Below are positions 38,199 through 47,303 of a stretch of 64,000 bases of DNA, one piece after another. The first letter of the stretch is position 1; every line of letters starts with the position of its first letter. The translations under genes were made by a program, and so were the position numbers. The notes beneath the pieces are model-generated. The model was not told where the DNA came from, made no database searches, and saw only the letters and a program-made list of their open reading frames with translations. Source of the stretch: Plecoglossus altivelis (taxonomy: Eukaryota; Chordata; Actinopteri; Osmeriformes; Plecoglossidae); NCBI GenBank assembly GCA_036571765.1, contig BROE01000001.1, forward strand, positions 1,054,001-1,118,000. The letters run 5' to 3'.

Positions 38199-41100
38199 CT
38201 CAGACGACTCCAGCCCACCTCGAGACAAAGCCACGTGGAGGCGGGGCATCCCAGGCATTATGAGGAAGCCCTTTGAGAAGAAACCCTCTGCTGGGGTCAC
38301 GTTTGGGGTGCGTCTAGATGACTGCCCGCCTGGCCAAAACAACAGGGTGAGTTCAGCTGTGTGCGAGACGAAATGAAATGTGGGTGTTTCAATGCGTGTG
38401 GCCAGGTGTCCTCAAGCCAATTGTGTGTGTGTGTTGCACAGTTTGTTCCACTGATAGTGGAGGTGTGCTGTGGGCTAGTAGAGGCCCGAGGGTTGGAGTA
38501 CACAGGCATCTACAGAGTACCAGGCAACAATGCAGCCATCTCCAGCATGCAGGAAGAGCTCAACAGCAAAGGCATGACAGACATCGACATCCAAGAGGAT
38601 GTAAGTATATGCACGCGCACACTCACAAATGCACACGCACAAATGTGTGTTTACTCTTACAAATGCATTTCTGACCTCCTCAGAAATGGCGGGACCTCAA
38701 CGTGATCAGCAGTTTACTGAAATCCTTTTTCCGGAAACTTCCAGAACCTCTTTTTACAAACGGTGTGGTTCCTAATAAAATGCATGCTGAAAATTATGGT
38801 CACATTGGCTCCACAATATGTTGTGTCTTTGTTACTTCCTCTTTATATTTACTTGTCTTTTATATCTTAAATCTTTCAGAAAAATATGCATGTTTTATTG
38901 ATGCCAACCGAACAGAGGATCCAGTGGAGCGGTTGAAAGTCCTCAAGAGGCTGGTGAGTTCACCACTATCAGCTGATGATTTGGGTGGAAGAGCAGACTG
39001 TCTCCTTAGGCCTATTCACACTGTTAAAGTTAAATGCTGGTAAAGGTTTAACTGTATACTACCGTCTGTCTTCTTAGATCCATGAATTGCCTGACCATCA
39101 CTACGAAACTCTAAAATTCCTCTCTGGTCATCTCAAGACGGTTTCTGAAAACTGTGAAAAGAACAAGGTATGTGTGAGAATGCCACAACGTCCATGATTT
39201 AGAAATACGGTTTAGTCATGAAATATAGGTGGTAAATCAGAGTAAAATAAAGCATTCAATTATTGCCAATAAGTAAACCCACCCCACTCACTCAGATGGA
39301 GCCCCGAAACCTGGCCATTGTCTTTGGTCCCACTCTGGTCCGGACGTCAGAGGACAACATGACCAACATGGTGAACCACATGCCAGACCAGTGCAAGATA
39401 GTGGAGAACCTCATCCAGCAGTACGACTGGTTCTTCACAGAGGAGGGCGACGAGGACCCTGTTGTATGTGGATGCCCGTGCTGACCTCAACACTATTGCT
39501 CTAGGATAGTGTGTTCTGTACATGTCTGAATGCTCCAAGGGAAATGTAGTCCTAAACTTCTGCTTGTTATTCCTCCGACAAGCCTTACCCACTCTCCTTT
39601 TCTCTCTCCCCACCCCACCACACACACTCTACCCTTCCAGACCTCAGCCGAGCAGGACAGCACCGTACAGTCTCAGCCTGTGCCCAACATCGACCACCTG
39701 CTCTCCAACATTGGCCGCACCACAGCTGCCACCAGCAGCACGTCTCCAGGTGAAGTCTCAGGTAAAGCACCCTCCACCTCACGTCTCTTCCTGTTCCCTC
39801 TTTACCTAGACAAACATTGAGGTCAGTCAATCTCAGGCAGTCACTTCAACATCCACTAATGGCTGCTGTTCAAGTGTGTTGCGAGATATTTACTGTGTGT
39901 GTATGTTAGTCCTTAAGTAAGAAGCATCCTGTTTGTTTTCCATCAGATTGTCAAAGTCATATAGTTCTTAGTATGGTTTAGGAAGTACGCCAAAGTCTGT
40001 GTGCTTCTGTGACACCAAGCTATTTTTGTGATTTTTCAATGACGTGTCCTGTATTTGTGGATTATCCTGTTGGAAAATTGCTAAAAATAGTTTGCGTATG
40101 TTGAGCCTTCTGTTTATATAAGGTTTGTTTCTGTTACCTTTCTTCGGGCCCAAAAAGAAAATGAATTGCTTCAAAGTTCTATTATTTCCCCCTACTTCTC
40201 TCCTTTTGCTTTGAGTTATTTCTTTTCAGTTTCACCTTGCTCATGTCATCTTTCTCCCTGTGCTTTCCTTCTGTTGAGATGACAACTCCTATTCTTTCAG
40301 TTCTTTTCTTCCCCTCCTCCTCTTCTACAGAAACCCGGCATGTTCTTTCCCCTCCTCACCCCCCCCCCCCTTACAAAAAAACCGTAGCAAATTAAAAACC
40401 TGACCAAACCAAAAGAAACCAATGGACGTTTTAACCCTTCTGACCTCTGCCCTCTTGTGTGTAGTGTGTTGTTTCTCTCCCCTGTCCCTGTCCAGCACTC
40501 ACACATGACCCCATCTTGACACAGGCCAAGTGGGCGGCGTCTATCACTCGGTGATGTCACTGATGGACTCAGTAATGTCAGTGATGGACAGCTGGGACTG
40601 TAGGAAGAAGGACGAGTGTTGTCCCAAGTGTAGCTGCGTAGTCTGCAGAAACCCGCAGCTCTTGTAAATTGGGGTGGAGAGAGAGAGAGAGAGAGAACCC
40701 AAAAAAAGGAGAGAAAAAAAGAAAAAAAAAGAAAGAAAGAGAAGTTGATGTTTTTTTGTCATTTATTACTGTGGTGTGTGCACGTCTCATATCTAAAAGT
40801 AAATGAGCAAAATGACATGACCCTCGAGCAGAGGGGATACACGGCCGCGCTGAACCTGTCTCTCACGGCCCCCCTCTGCTGTCTCTTGTTGTCCCTAAAG
40901 CTGATCGTGAGGACAAGTAGCATGGTACGGTCAACACCCCCCGACCACACACGCGCTCACACACCCACACATATATACACAGGCGCACGCATACACCCAG
41001 GTTCACCCCCCACCGCTCATGTGGCATACCCGTTCATGATGTCTGAAAGGGGGGTGGGGAGTGTGTGTAAGTGTGAGGGGACAGGGCGTGGGCTGACCGG

Positions 41101-43852
41101 GCTGGTCTCCCACCTCCTACATACACCCACAATATACAAGGCTGGCTCAGTATTTGTTATTAAAGGAAACCAAGCTTAAATATTTAATTGAGGGTCAGAT
41201 TTGGCATTTGGCATTTTAATAGCAAATACTGGCCTGCCCCTTCTCCATCTATCTCAACAGACCACATCTGCCATCAGTACACACCCACAATGAAGTACAC
41301 AAAACTCACTTTCTCACTTCTGGATTTTAACCTGACAAAAAGGCACACGCTAATGGTTATTGTTCACAAAACTTGAGAGAGAAGCAATTCCGTTCATGAT
41401 GTAGCAGGGAGCAGTATTGGCAGGACATCTAGTTTTTCTGTTTGTGTTTTCCGTTGCCATTTCAGTTGATGTATTTTCAGTTGACAGTGAAGATTTGCCT
41501 GTTTTTCAAGGGATTTCAGGCAATCCATGCTACTGCTACTAGTCTGCTTAGATTGGACACAGGGGACAGATGTGATCAGAACCCTACCGTTCGTTGAATG
41601 TACTTGTTGTTGTTAACCCCCATGCCCCTTCCGACGGTGTGACGTGTCTGAGCGGGGAAAGAATGCCCTTGCTGGTGGCTGTGTGTAAACGTGTTTGTGA
41701 GTTGGAGTCATATGCTGTTGTCACTGTGGGCACACGAGCATGAGAAGCTTCCTGTCTTGGGTACACACTGCTGGGTGTCACTTCCTCTCTGTCTCTCTCC
41801 ATCTGTGTATCCCAGTCTTCTACCGTCACCTCCCGTTTCATCAAAGGTGACCTCTTTATTTAAAAAAATGTTTTTGTCTTTTCCATATCTCTGAGCCATC
41901 GATGACTCCATTTGTTAGTTCCATCCATCTGCTTGCTTCGCCAGGCTAGCCTCAGTTGTTTCTCTCTTTTCTTCCATTTCCCTTCATTTTCCCAGTGTCT
42001 CTTCATCCTTTTCTGTCAGTGACTGTCTTGGGCGGGCAGCTGCGCGTTAGAATGTCACTAACCACTATATCCTCTCCCACCAGATTCCGCATGTAGTGAC
42101 TCGTCTAAATCAAAGGTAAGTTGAACTATCTTGTAACGGTCATTTCACATTACTTGTTGGTTGATTAAGGATCCTTGTTGCGTTAATGTGGCCATGGTAC
42201 ATGCCTGCCAACACTACCAGGTTGGCAGGCATGTACCACTGGTACAGTGTGTGTACATTAGCAAGGTGTGGGGGTGTGTTTGCTGACCTGCTGGTGCTGC
42301 ATTCCTGCAGGGCCTATGGGGGTCTGGGAGAGACCAGTGTAGCAGAGAGATGCTGCGCTCCTCCTTCTTTGTCAGCCGCAAGCGTAAGAAGCCCAAGGAT
42401 AAAGCCCAGCCCAGCAGCTCTGATGACGACCTAGACTCGGTCTTCCCTAAGAACGAGCTCCCTGAGCAGGGCCAGGCCCTGGCCACTCCCCTAACCCAGC
42501 CTCCCTGGTGTCTGGATGGCCAAGAGGTGAAGGAGGAGAAGAGGTCTGAGGACGGGAGGAGGAGGGATACGCACTGCTCTTTGACGGACAAGGTTGACGG
42601 CAAAATGGGGAACTGGAAGGAGTCTCGCTCCAGCATGTCCCATCCCTCGCCTTCACCCTCCCCTAAACATTTCTCCTCCCCCTCCCCCATCCTCCGCACA
42701 CGCTCCCCCTACACCTCCCCCTCCCACTCCCCCAACTTAAACTACCGCATGCAGACAATCCACCAGTCCTCGCTGTCCGACCCTCCTTCAGCCTACGAGG
42801 ATGGCGTGTCGGACCTGGGCACCATGAACAGCACCAGCTCCCAGGCCTCAGCTGCCCAGCCTCGGCAGGGCCGGGCAGGGCCAGAGGCTGAGGTCTGCTC
42901 CATCACTTCTGATTACTCCACCACCTCCTCCATGACTTTCCTGACTGGGGCGGAGCTGAACGCGCTCAGCCTGGAGGTGCGCTCAGTGGCCGAGAGCCGG
43001 GGAGGCGATGATGCTGACGACGAACGCAGTGAGCTGGTCAGTGAGGGTCGAGCCATGGAGACAGACAGTGAGAGCGAGCTGTCGCCGTTCGCCGGCGGCA
43101 AGGAGGCGGGACACACGGTGGAGATTGGCCAACCGGATGTCCCAAAGTCGCCCCGCCCCCTACCCTCCCACAGGCTCATAGAATGTGACACCCTCTCCAG
43201 GAAGAAGTCTGCAAATGCACGACTCAAGACCGAGAGCGAGTCTTCTGTGGACGGAGGGTGTGACAATAGTCCTGCCTGCACCCTGGGCCCCCGTGGCACC
43301 TCCCCCGCGAGCCTCAGCTCCTCCTCCTCCCGAAGCGAGTCTGACAAGGCGGAGCCAGCGTGGCGCCTGAAGATTACCGACCGCCTAAAGTTCCGCCTGC
43401 GCACGTCCGTAGATGACATGTTCGGGGTGGGCACCCAGAGGAGCCGCTCCCCCGAGGGCCGCACCAAGAAGAAGAGCATCCGGCGCAGACACACCATGGG
43501 GGGCCAGAGAGACTTCGCCCAGCTGTCGGTGCTGGGTGGCTGGCAGGAGCAGGCCGGGGGCGGCTCGCGAGCCGAGCTGTCGGCTGTGGACCGCCTCAAG
43601 CCCAAGTGCAGCTCCCAGGACTTCTCCATCCGGGAGTGGATTGCTCGAGAGCGCCACCGTGCCAGCAACCCCGAGGTCAGCCTTGACTCTTCGGCTGAAC
43701 AGCAGGGAGACCCCCTGGCTCTGGCACCCTCGGTGGGGCTGCTGAATGGAGACCCCCCCCAGGGGAAAAACCTGAGCTTGTCTGCCACTGCCCACCCACA
43801 CAAACTGTCTGGAGCCCAGGTGGTACACTCTCGCTTCTACCAGTACCTGTGA
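13974..43852 (+). CDS. arhgap21: Rho GTPase-activating protein 21, complete
   Basis: ARHGAP21 is a Golgi- and junction-associated GAP, chiefly for Cdc42, recruited by Arf1. There are 23 coding exons: 13974-14048, 20260-20445, 20602-20623, 23564-23656, 24057-24135, 24242-24296, 28087-29629, 34926-35072, 35419-35521, 35655-35700, 36075-36200, 36298-36600, 37498-37562, 37808-37953, 38204-38346, 38442-38600, 38684-38762, 38880-38953, 39078-39167, 39296-39463, 39641-39761, 42084-42115 and 42311-43852. They total 5397 nt (1798 aa) with all junctions in phase. The PDZ domain is at about residues 50-165, with ligand loop GFGFTLR. A disordered Ser/Pro-rich region follows, containing HIDWRTYQTYREYIDNK-like sequence typical of ARHGAP21 and not ARHGAP23. 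The PH/Arf-binding region is at about 809-925 (KEGWLNF, then DDMLSWIRLIQ). RhoGAP is at about 1029-1225, with arginine finger in GIYRVPGN, then KSFFRKLPEPLF and MEPRNLAIVFGPTLVRTSED. The C-terminal tail has FFVSRKRKKPKDKAQPSSSD and SIRRRHTMGG. Human ARHGAP21 is about 1957 aa. Confidence 0.95.
16737..16850 (+). mobile_element. hAT/ZBED-like transposase relic
   Basis: The reading frame gives IPSHKYFVSDLSNVKYFATT then TDLWSSMTMKA. This resembles the block of hAT or ZBED-type transposases around the first catalytic Asp (pattern I-P-S-R-K-Y-F, then V-K-Y-F-A-x-T-T-D-L-W-S-S). Similarity stops soon after and no partner blocks were found, so this is a short fossil. Confidence 0.55.
17246..17310 (+). 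repeat. Two-copy tandem repeat of about 35 bp
   Basis: AACAACACTCCTACCACTAC is followed after about 35 bp by AACAACACTCTTACCACTAC, each continuing CCCTG. This is a short minisatellite in an intron. Confidence 0.7.
18748..18776 (+). repeat. (AG)n microsatellite in a purine-rich tract
   Basis: About 15 AG units sit inside a longer purine-rich stretch from about 18700 to 18815. The minus strand reads as a polypyrimidine tract. Confidence 0.9.
20624..23563 (+). other. arhgap21 intron 3
   Basis: The intron follows a 22-nt exon and ends TTGTTGGCAG. It contains a tandem duplication of about 50 bp at 22381-22464 rich in CACACA and CATGGATATCAC. No other gene was seen. Confidence 0.6.
22381..22464 (+). 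repeat. CA-rich two-copy minisatellite
   Basis: CACACATGGATATCACACG and CACACATGGATATCACATC begin two units, each followed by CACACAGAACATACACAC. The unit is about 46-50 bp. Confidence 0.75.
24297..28086 (+). other. arhgap21 intron 6 with purine-rich and GC-rich block
   Basis: This intron separates the PDZ exons from the large exon. It holds a short TG repeat at about 25053-25072, a GA/GGGA purine-rich stretch at 25950-26260 and a GC-richer block at 26300-26760 ending in a candidate microexon (listed separately). The GC-richer block could also be an internal promoter. Confidence 0.5.
26733..26759 (+). CDS. arhgap21: Candidate 27-nt in-frame microexon of arhgap21
   Basis: A long pyrimidine-rich stretch leads to CTAACGGCAG, then 27 nt encoding PPSEETTDL, then GTAAGC. 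Both flanking junctions are phase 0, so inclusion adds nine residues between EDILQL and AYSQDAYL without changing frame. Human ARHGAP21 has an insertion of similar size (VLQFTKDVTAL) at this same place, whereas ARHGAP23 has none. Both splice signals and the position fit, but the peptide is not clearly homologous. It could instead be the end of an alternative first exon. Confidence 0.45.
28087..29629 (+). CDS. arhgap21: arhgap21 large exon 7 (Ser/Pro-rich linker)
   Basis: This 1543-nt exon encodes about 514 residues between the PDZ and PH domains. It opens with AYSQDAYLRGHGAYSGNARH, contains repeated RRRSTSHDRA, PRSASQDRM and PRSVSQDALV phospho-type motifs, the TIQERLDSMRASS block and SYILAVNEEG, and ends CWLPNDARREM then AIPFIG. 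The donor is ATCG|GTAAGG, and the next exon restores IDEPASPSVDH. It is predicted disordered and basic, a probable site of kinase and 14-3-3 regulation by analogy with the family. Confidence 0.9.
29824..29889. repeat. (TG)n-(CG)n alternating purine-pyrimidine tract
   Basis: About 15 TG units pass into CGCGCG, CACGCACG and CACGTGTGTACACA with no break in purine-pyrimidine alternation over about 66 bp. This is the classic pattern of potential Z-DNA. Confidence 0.9.
33978..34095 (+). repeat. Possible dispersed fish repeat
   Basis: GTTTATTTATAGAGCACGTT followed by TAAAAGCAACAACC resembles the TTTATATAGCACATTTAAAA core seen at the tails of many fish interspersed repeats. The boundaries are approximate and the family is unknown. 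Confidence 0.4.
36075..36600 (+). CDS. arhgap21: arhgap21 exons 11-12 (PH / Arf-binding region)
   Basis: Exon 11 (36075-36200) ends in DSTKEGWLNFRQLNTDKNK and exon 12 (36298-36600) continues RVGGGMKSWKQMYAVLRGHA through DDMLSWIRLIQENSTVDEE. Together they make the PH domain that in human ARHGAP21 overlaps the Arf1-binding region controlling Golgi recruitment. The 97-nt intron between them begins GTACAC and is mostly a CA repeat, so the donor itself lies in a microsatellite. Confidence 0.9.
36201..36233 (+). repeat. (CA)n microsatellite at the exon 11 donor
   Basis: The intron starts GTACACACACACACACACAC and runs into ATGCGCGCGC, so the repeat begins at intron position 3. It is part of a 97-nt intron. 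Confidence 0.9.
38163..38199 (+). repeat. (TG)n tract abutting the exon 15 acceptor
   Basis: A TG repeat of about 17 units, with one TTTG interruption, occupies the place of the polypyrimidine tract. It is followed only by TCTCAG before exon 15 at 38204. Confidence 0.9.
38442..39463 (+). CDS. arhgap21: arhgap21 exons 16-20 (RhoGAP catalytic domain)
   Basis: Five exons (38442-38600, 38684-38762, 38880-38953, 39078-39167, 39296-39463) encode most of the RhoGAP fold. Exon 16 carries the arginine finger in LEYTGIYRVPGNNAAISS. Exon 17 has KWRDLNVISSLLKSFFRKLP and exon 20 has NLAIVFGPTLVRTSEDNMTN. All catalytic landmarks are present. One junction gives TNEKYACFIDANR, where human has TNDKYADFIEANR. 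Confidence 0.93.
40525..40667 (+). CDS. arhgap21: Candidate alternative last exon of arhgap21 with Cys-rich tail
   Basis: After CTTGACACAG, an open frame of 46 codons ends at TAA. Exon 21 ends in phase 1 (G), and joining it here gives Gly then QVGGVYHSVMSLMDSVMSVM and DSWDCRKK, ending DECCPKCSCVVCRNPQLL. The frame agrees with exon 21 without adjustment. The tail has a heptad repeat (VMSLMDS, VMSVMDS) and six Cys within about 17 residues. The resulting protein would keep PDZ, PH and RhoGAP but lose the roughly 520-residue C-terminal tail. I know of no such mammalian isoform. No canonical AATAAA was seen close downstream, so the 3' end is unplaced. A chance open frame remains possible. Confidence 0.45.
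40677..40741 (+). repeat. (GA)n and A-rich purine tract
   Basis: About ten GA units are followed by AAAAAAAGGAGAGAAAAAAA and GAAAGAAAGA. This follows directly on the candidate alternative last exon. Confidence 0.9.
42195..42238. repeat. Perfect 18-bp inverted repeat (hairpin)
   Basis: The left arm TGGTACATGCCTGCCAAC (42195-42212) and right arm GTTGGCAGGCATGTACCA (42221-42238) are exact reverse complements separated by ACTACCAG. The structure lies in arhgap21 intron 22, about 70 nt before the last exon. Confidence 0.95.
42311..43852 (+). CDS. arhgap21: arhgap21 last exon 23 (C-terminal tail)
   Basis: The exon starts GLWGSGRDQCSREMLRSSFF, matching human GSWGSGKDQYSRELL, and ends SGAQVVHSRFYQYL with TGA at 43850-43852. 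It carries a basic cluster SRKRKKPKDK, a Ser/Pro-rich region (HPSPSPSPKHFSSPSP), SITSDYSTTSSMTFLTG, DDERSELVSEG, IECDTLSRKKSA and RRRHTMGGQRDFAQLSVLGG. The tail is likely disordered and regulatory. The end differs from the human C-terminus. Confidence 0.92.
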   Translation, partial: GLWGSGRDQCSREMLRSSFFVSRKRKKPKDKAQPSSSDDDLDSVFPKNELPEQGQALATPLTQPPWCLDGQEVKEEKRSEDGRRRDTHCSLTDKVDGKMGNWKESRSSMSHPSPSPSPKHFSSPSPILRTRSPYTSPSHSPNLNYRMQTIHQSSLSDPPSAYEDGVSDLGTMNSTSSQASAAQPRQGRAGPEAEVCSITSDYSTTSSMTFLTGAELNALSLEVRSVAESRGGDDADDERSELVSEGRAMETDSESELSPFAGGKEAGHTVEIGQPDVPKSPRPLPSHRLIECDTLSRKKSANARLKTESESSVDGGCDNSPACTLGPRGTSPASLSSSSSRSESDKAEPAWRLKITDRLKFRLRTSVDDMFGVGTQRSRSPEGRTKKKSIRRRHTMGGQRDFAQLSVLGGWQEQAGGGSRAELSAVDRLKPKCSSQDFSIREWIARERHRASNPEVSLDSSAEQQGDPLALAPSVGLLNGDPPQGKNLSLSATAHPHKLSGAQVVHSRFYQYL

Positions 43853-45340
43853 GCAGAGCGAGTGTGAGGTAGAGTAAGACAGTGAGGCTGATGTGTGTGA
43901 GTAAGTGCGTTTGTGTGTTTGTTTACTGTCTGTATGAGTCATCCGTGAATGAGCTGTGTAAGTCTGTGTCAATACCTGGGAGATGCTGTCTGTTGTGTGT
44001 CACTATGTGTCGTCTGTGCGTGTGTGTGTGTGCGCGTTTGTGAAATAAAAGGGTTACTGTACTGATATATCAAGATTCAAGGCATGGAACAAAAACTTAG
44101 ATGTTATGAATATATATTTTTTCTTTTTCAAGAGAAATTACTTTTTAATGACACAACATTCTGGTCTGTGATGGGGGTGGGAAGTACTTGAGCTTCTCAA
44201 ACTCCTAACTATGCTGGAAATTGAGAGGAGAGCCTATTCTTTTCAGACTGAACAAACCTGTGAAGCTGGGTGTAAGAAAGTGTAAACCCAATGTAGAGAT
44301 TGTGTACAGGTCAGCTAACTGGCTTTAACGTAAACAAACAAGTTGTATGGCGAGCAGGTGACGAGGGAGAATAGACTGGTTTTAGTATTGCAGAGGAATT
44401 ATTTTTGTGTAAAAGATAATGGGTCTCAGCGAGTCCCTCGGTAACCAAATGAAGAATGTGTTTGCTTGCTGTAATACTGACTAAAAGCTTTATTTGCTTG
44501 TGTTTCTATTTGAAATGTGTACATACTGTGTACGTCTGTGTACTTGAAGTGTTCTGACGGTACGGCCTACATGTACAACCACCTGCTGGGCGGAGGCTCA
44601 TTCCCACGGTACAATGTGACAAGGAAACACTGGACACCATGGAACTACGGCTAACCCCTTCCCCCTTCACAGCGATAGAAAAAGAGCAGTGAACAATGTC
44701 AAATGCAAAATGCTGTTCGTGTCAATGTGTTAATGGTCTCATGCATTTGTCAGTTTTACTGGCATCAGATGTGGAAAAACAAAAGAGTGATTAGAGGGAG
44801 GAGATGAATCAAGTCAGAAATAATGTTTCTTGGCGATAGGAAGTGCCTCATACTTAAAGGGTGCCATAAACTCTTTGTGGACATGTGCAAAGATGCTACT
44901 GGGTATAGCGTTTTTTTAAATCGTTGACTGGCACAGTCATACTTCAAGAAATGTTTAGACGGACACAGAGCTTCCACTTGCTAGGCATTCCATTCTGGTC
45001 TTAACACGTTTTATACTCACTTTACGTTGTTGTTGTTTTTCGGGATTTTAACAGAACTTGAATTTTAAATATGTCTGTAAAATAAGTAACTTAAATGTGT
45101 ATATAAATGGTGTGTTTTAGCTTCTTTTCTCTTCATTTCCATCAAATTTGCCAGATTTTTTGTAAGTACAGTATTGTGAAGTGTTGCTCTCGGTGAGCCA
45201 GGAGAGGTGGGGCTAGTGGAACGGTTGGAGCAGGGCCCCCTGCAGGTGAACACATGTCATTGAGATTGACTGTGTGTGTGGGGGGGTGGGGTGTGGGGGG
45301 AACTGGCCTGGGGGCCCCTAAACACTGGAATTAAAATGTG
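43853..45340 (+). other. arhgap21: arhgap21 3' untranslated region with poly(A) signals
   Basis: After the stop, GT-rich sequence contains AATAAA at 44044-44049 and ATTAAA at 45330-45335, giving likely short and long 3' ends. The transcript converges with dpp6 from the other strand. Confidence 0.55.
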
Positions 45341-47303
45341 TCAATGGCAAAACCGTTTCTGTCTTATTACATTCATTCATGTCGCAGACGCCTCTATTTG
45401 AAGCAACAAATAATGCACATAGCTTAGTGTAGTGCATGCAGGCCTGTCAAGTGTTGCCAGTTAACTTTACTTTACAGCTTGATCCTTTAGTTATACTGGT
45501 GGAAACATTCCTACTAAACATGTATTCTAGACAATTCTGTGCTTGAAACTTTGTGGGAACCATTTGAAGAAGGCCCTTACAGCTTCATACTCTCTCCATA
45601 TTCAAAGAGAAGTTCATTCTGAATTATTTTATAGAGTTCAGTGTGAGGAAAACTTGACTGGCCTGCACACTTTTTGAACTTAACACCATGAAACACATTT
45701 GGTATGAATTATTGCTCTGCAAGCTGGGTCTACCTAACATCAATACCCATCCTCTAATTCTCTTGTGACTGAATGGAAGAAACTGCCGAACAAATGCTCC
45801 AACGTCTTTAGGAAAGCTTTCCACGAAAAGTGAAACAGAGCGGCAACCAACTCTGGCCAACATTTTATATATGCACATTAAGTTTTTCACAATGCCCATG
45901 CTCAAAACAGCGATGCAGCATAGCTTACATCTTTGTTGCTCGTTAAAAAGCGGCCAGAATTGTTTTCATTACTCAGCAGTCACATTCTATTTAAGTGACG
46001 TTAAAGTGCCTGTTTAGCTACAGTTGACTGGACATTTTCATAGTCAAACTATTAAGGCTTATAAATTTCAAAATGCTTTATGTACAAGTTGCACAAACGG
46101 TACTTTCACAGAGAAAAATTTATACAGTCTGTACATCATCTCTAGGAACTTTCAGTTACAATATTAAAATAGGTGACAAGCAGACAGTCAAACTATTTAA
46201 CACTTGACTCAATTGAAACTGTCACCAACAAGCCAAATTGGAACATAAACATTAAGTGTGCCTCAATCATGTTATTTACTTGCAACATACATAACATTAA
46301 GGTCACTGTGTGATTGTTATTACATGGTACCCTTCATAAACAAAATGGGAATTACAGGAATGTATGGATTGGCATGTTAGTATCACAGAATTATATCTTA
46401 CATGTTTTAGAATTGGTCTGTTTATGATTGTTTATGTCAGCTTAATGGAGAATAAGAACTTCAATTGACCTTTTCATACTGGAGAAATAGTAGTTATTTA
46501 ATATTTTTTTGGCCCTTCGATGAGTCCCTGACACATACATATTTACTCCCAGTAAGGCACAGTGACAAAAAATAACATTATACAACTCAATGCAAGGTCA
46601 GGGAGGAATGGACAGTCAACTAAATGTTATTTTAACTATACATTCAAATCAATGACAGTTACACAATGGTTTTCAATGTAAGCGTACATCAATTCAAAAC
46701 ACAACACTACTAAACTGTTAGACATACCGAACAAACAAGAATAAACATTAGGGATCGTGTTCTGCGTGCTGCTGAACATCGAAAGCGGGGGCAGGTACAG
46801 TTCATGTGAAGGTACCCAAGGAGTAGGTGGAAGTCTACAGGTATGATCCCACAAACTTGCTTCTTTCACAGTGTCTTTCATCTGGCCCATGTTTAACGTG
46901 TGAGCTCATAAGATAGGGGGGCAGTGAATCTGAACAGAGGTTATTGGAGTCCAGTGGATGTCATGGTTCTCTGCCACATTTCCATTAGGGAGGAGTAGAC
47001 ACTGCTGTTGCTTCTGTCAACGGTTCAGGAAAGGAGATGAAACTTTTGGTTGATATCTGTTTACAGTCAACGATATAGCAAAAAGACATTTCAGTCCAGG
47101 CCTCTTGATACGAAAGGAGGTAAGAAGAATGGTAGAGAGGGGAAGATGGCAGCTGGTTCTTGGTGCATGCAGGAACTGTGCTGTTAGGAGAAGCTTAAAT
47201 CATATACAGCAAGTCAGGTGTGTGCGTGCGCATGATCTGTTGCATATTGTGCTGTCTGTCTGTAGTAGCTGGGTAGAGTGATGTCACCACGGACTCAGTT
47301 AGC
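45341..47303 (-). other. dpp6: Convergent intergenic gap and dpp6 3' untranslated region
   Basis: No coding exon was found. The right part should be the dpp6 3' untranslated region, read on the minus strand from the stop at 47306-47304. I could not place its poly(A) signal with confidence; an ATTAAA (minus) near 46500 is one candidate. Confidence 0.45.

Larger units (their letters stand above)
39762..42083 (+). other. arhgap21 intron 21
   Basis: This 2.3-kb intron contains the candidate alternative last exon at 40525-40667, followed directly by a GA repeat and an A-rich purine stretch (40677-40741). C-rich and CA-rich stretches lie near 40360 and 40940-41000. No other coding potential was recognised. 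Confidence 0.6.

Noticed and set aside
42913..43803. Long open frame (296 aa) on the minus strand
   Set aside because: It is the antisense shadow of the GC-rich arhgap21 last exon, which has clear ARHGAP21 homology on the plus strand.
13974..43852. Assignment as arhgap23
   Set aside because: IDWRTYQTYREYIDNKG, TIQERLDSMRASS, SYILAVNEEG and the long C-terminal tail are ARHGAP21 features.
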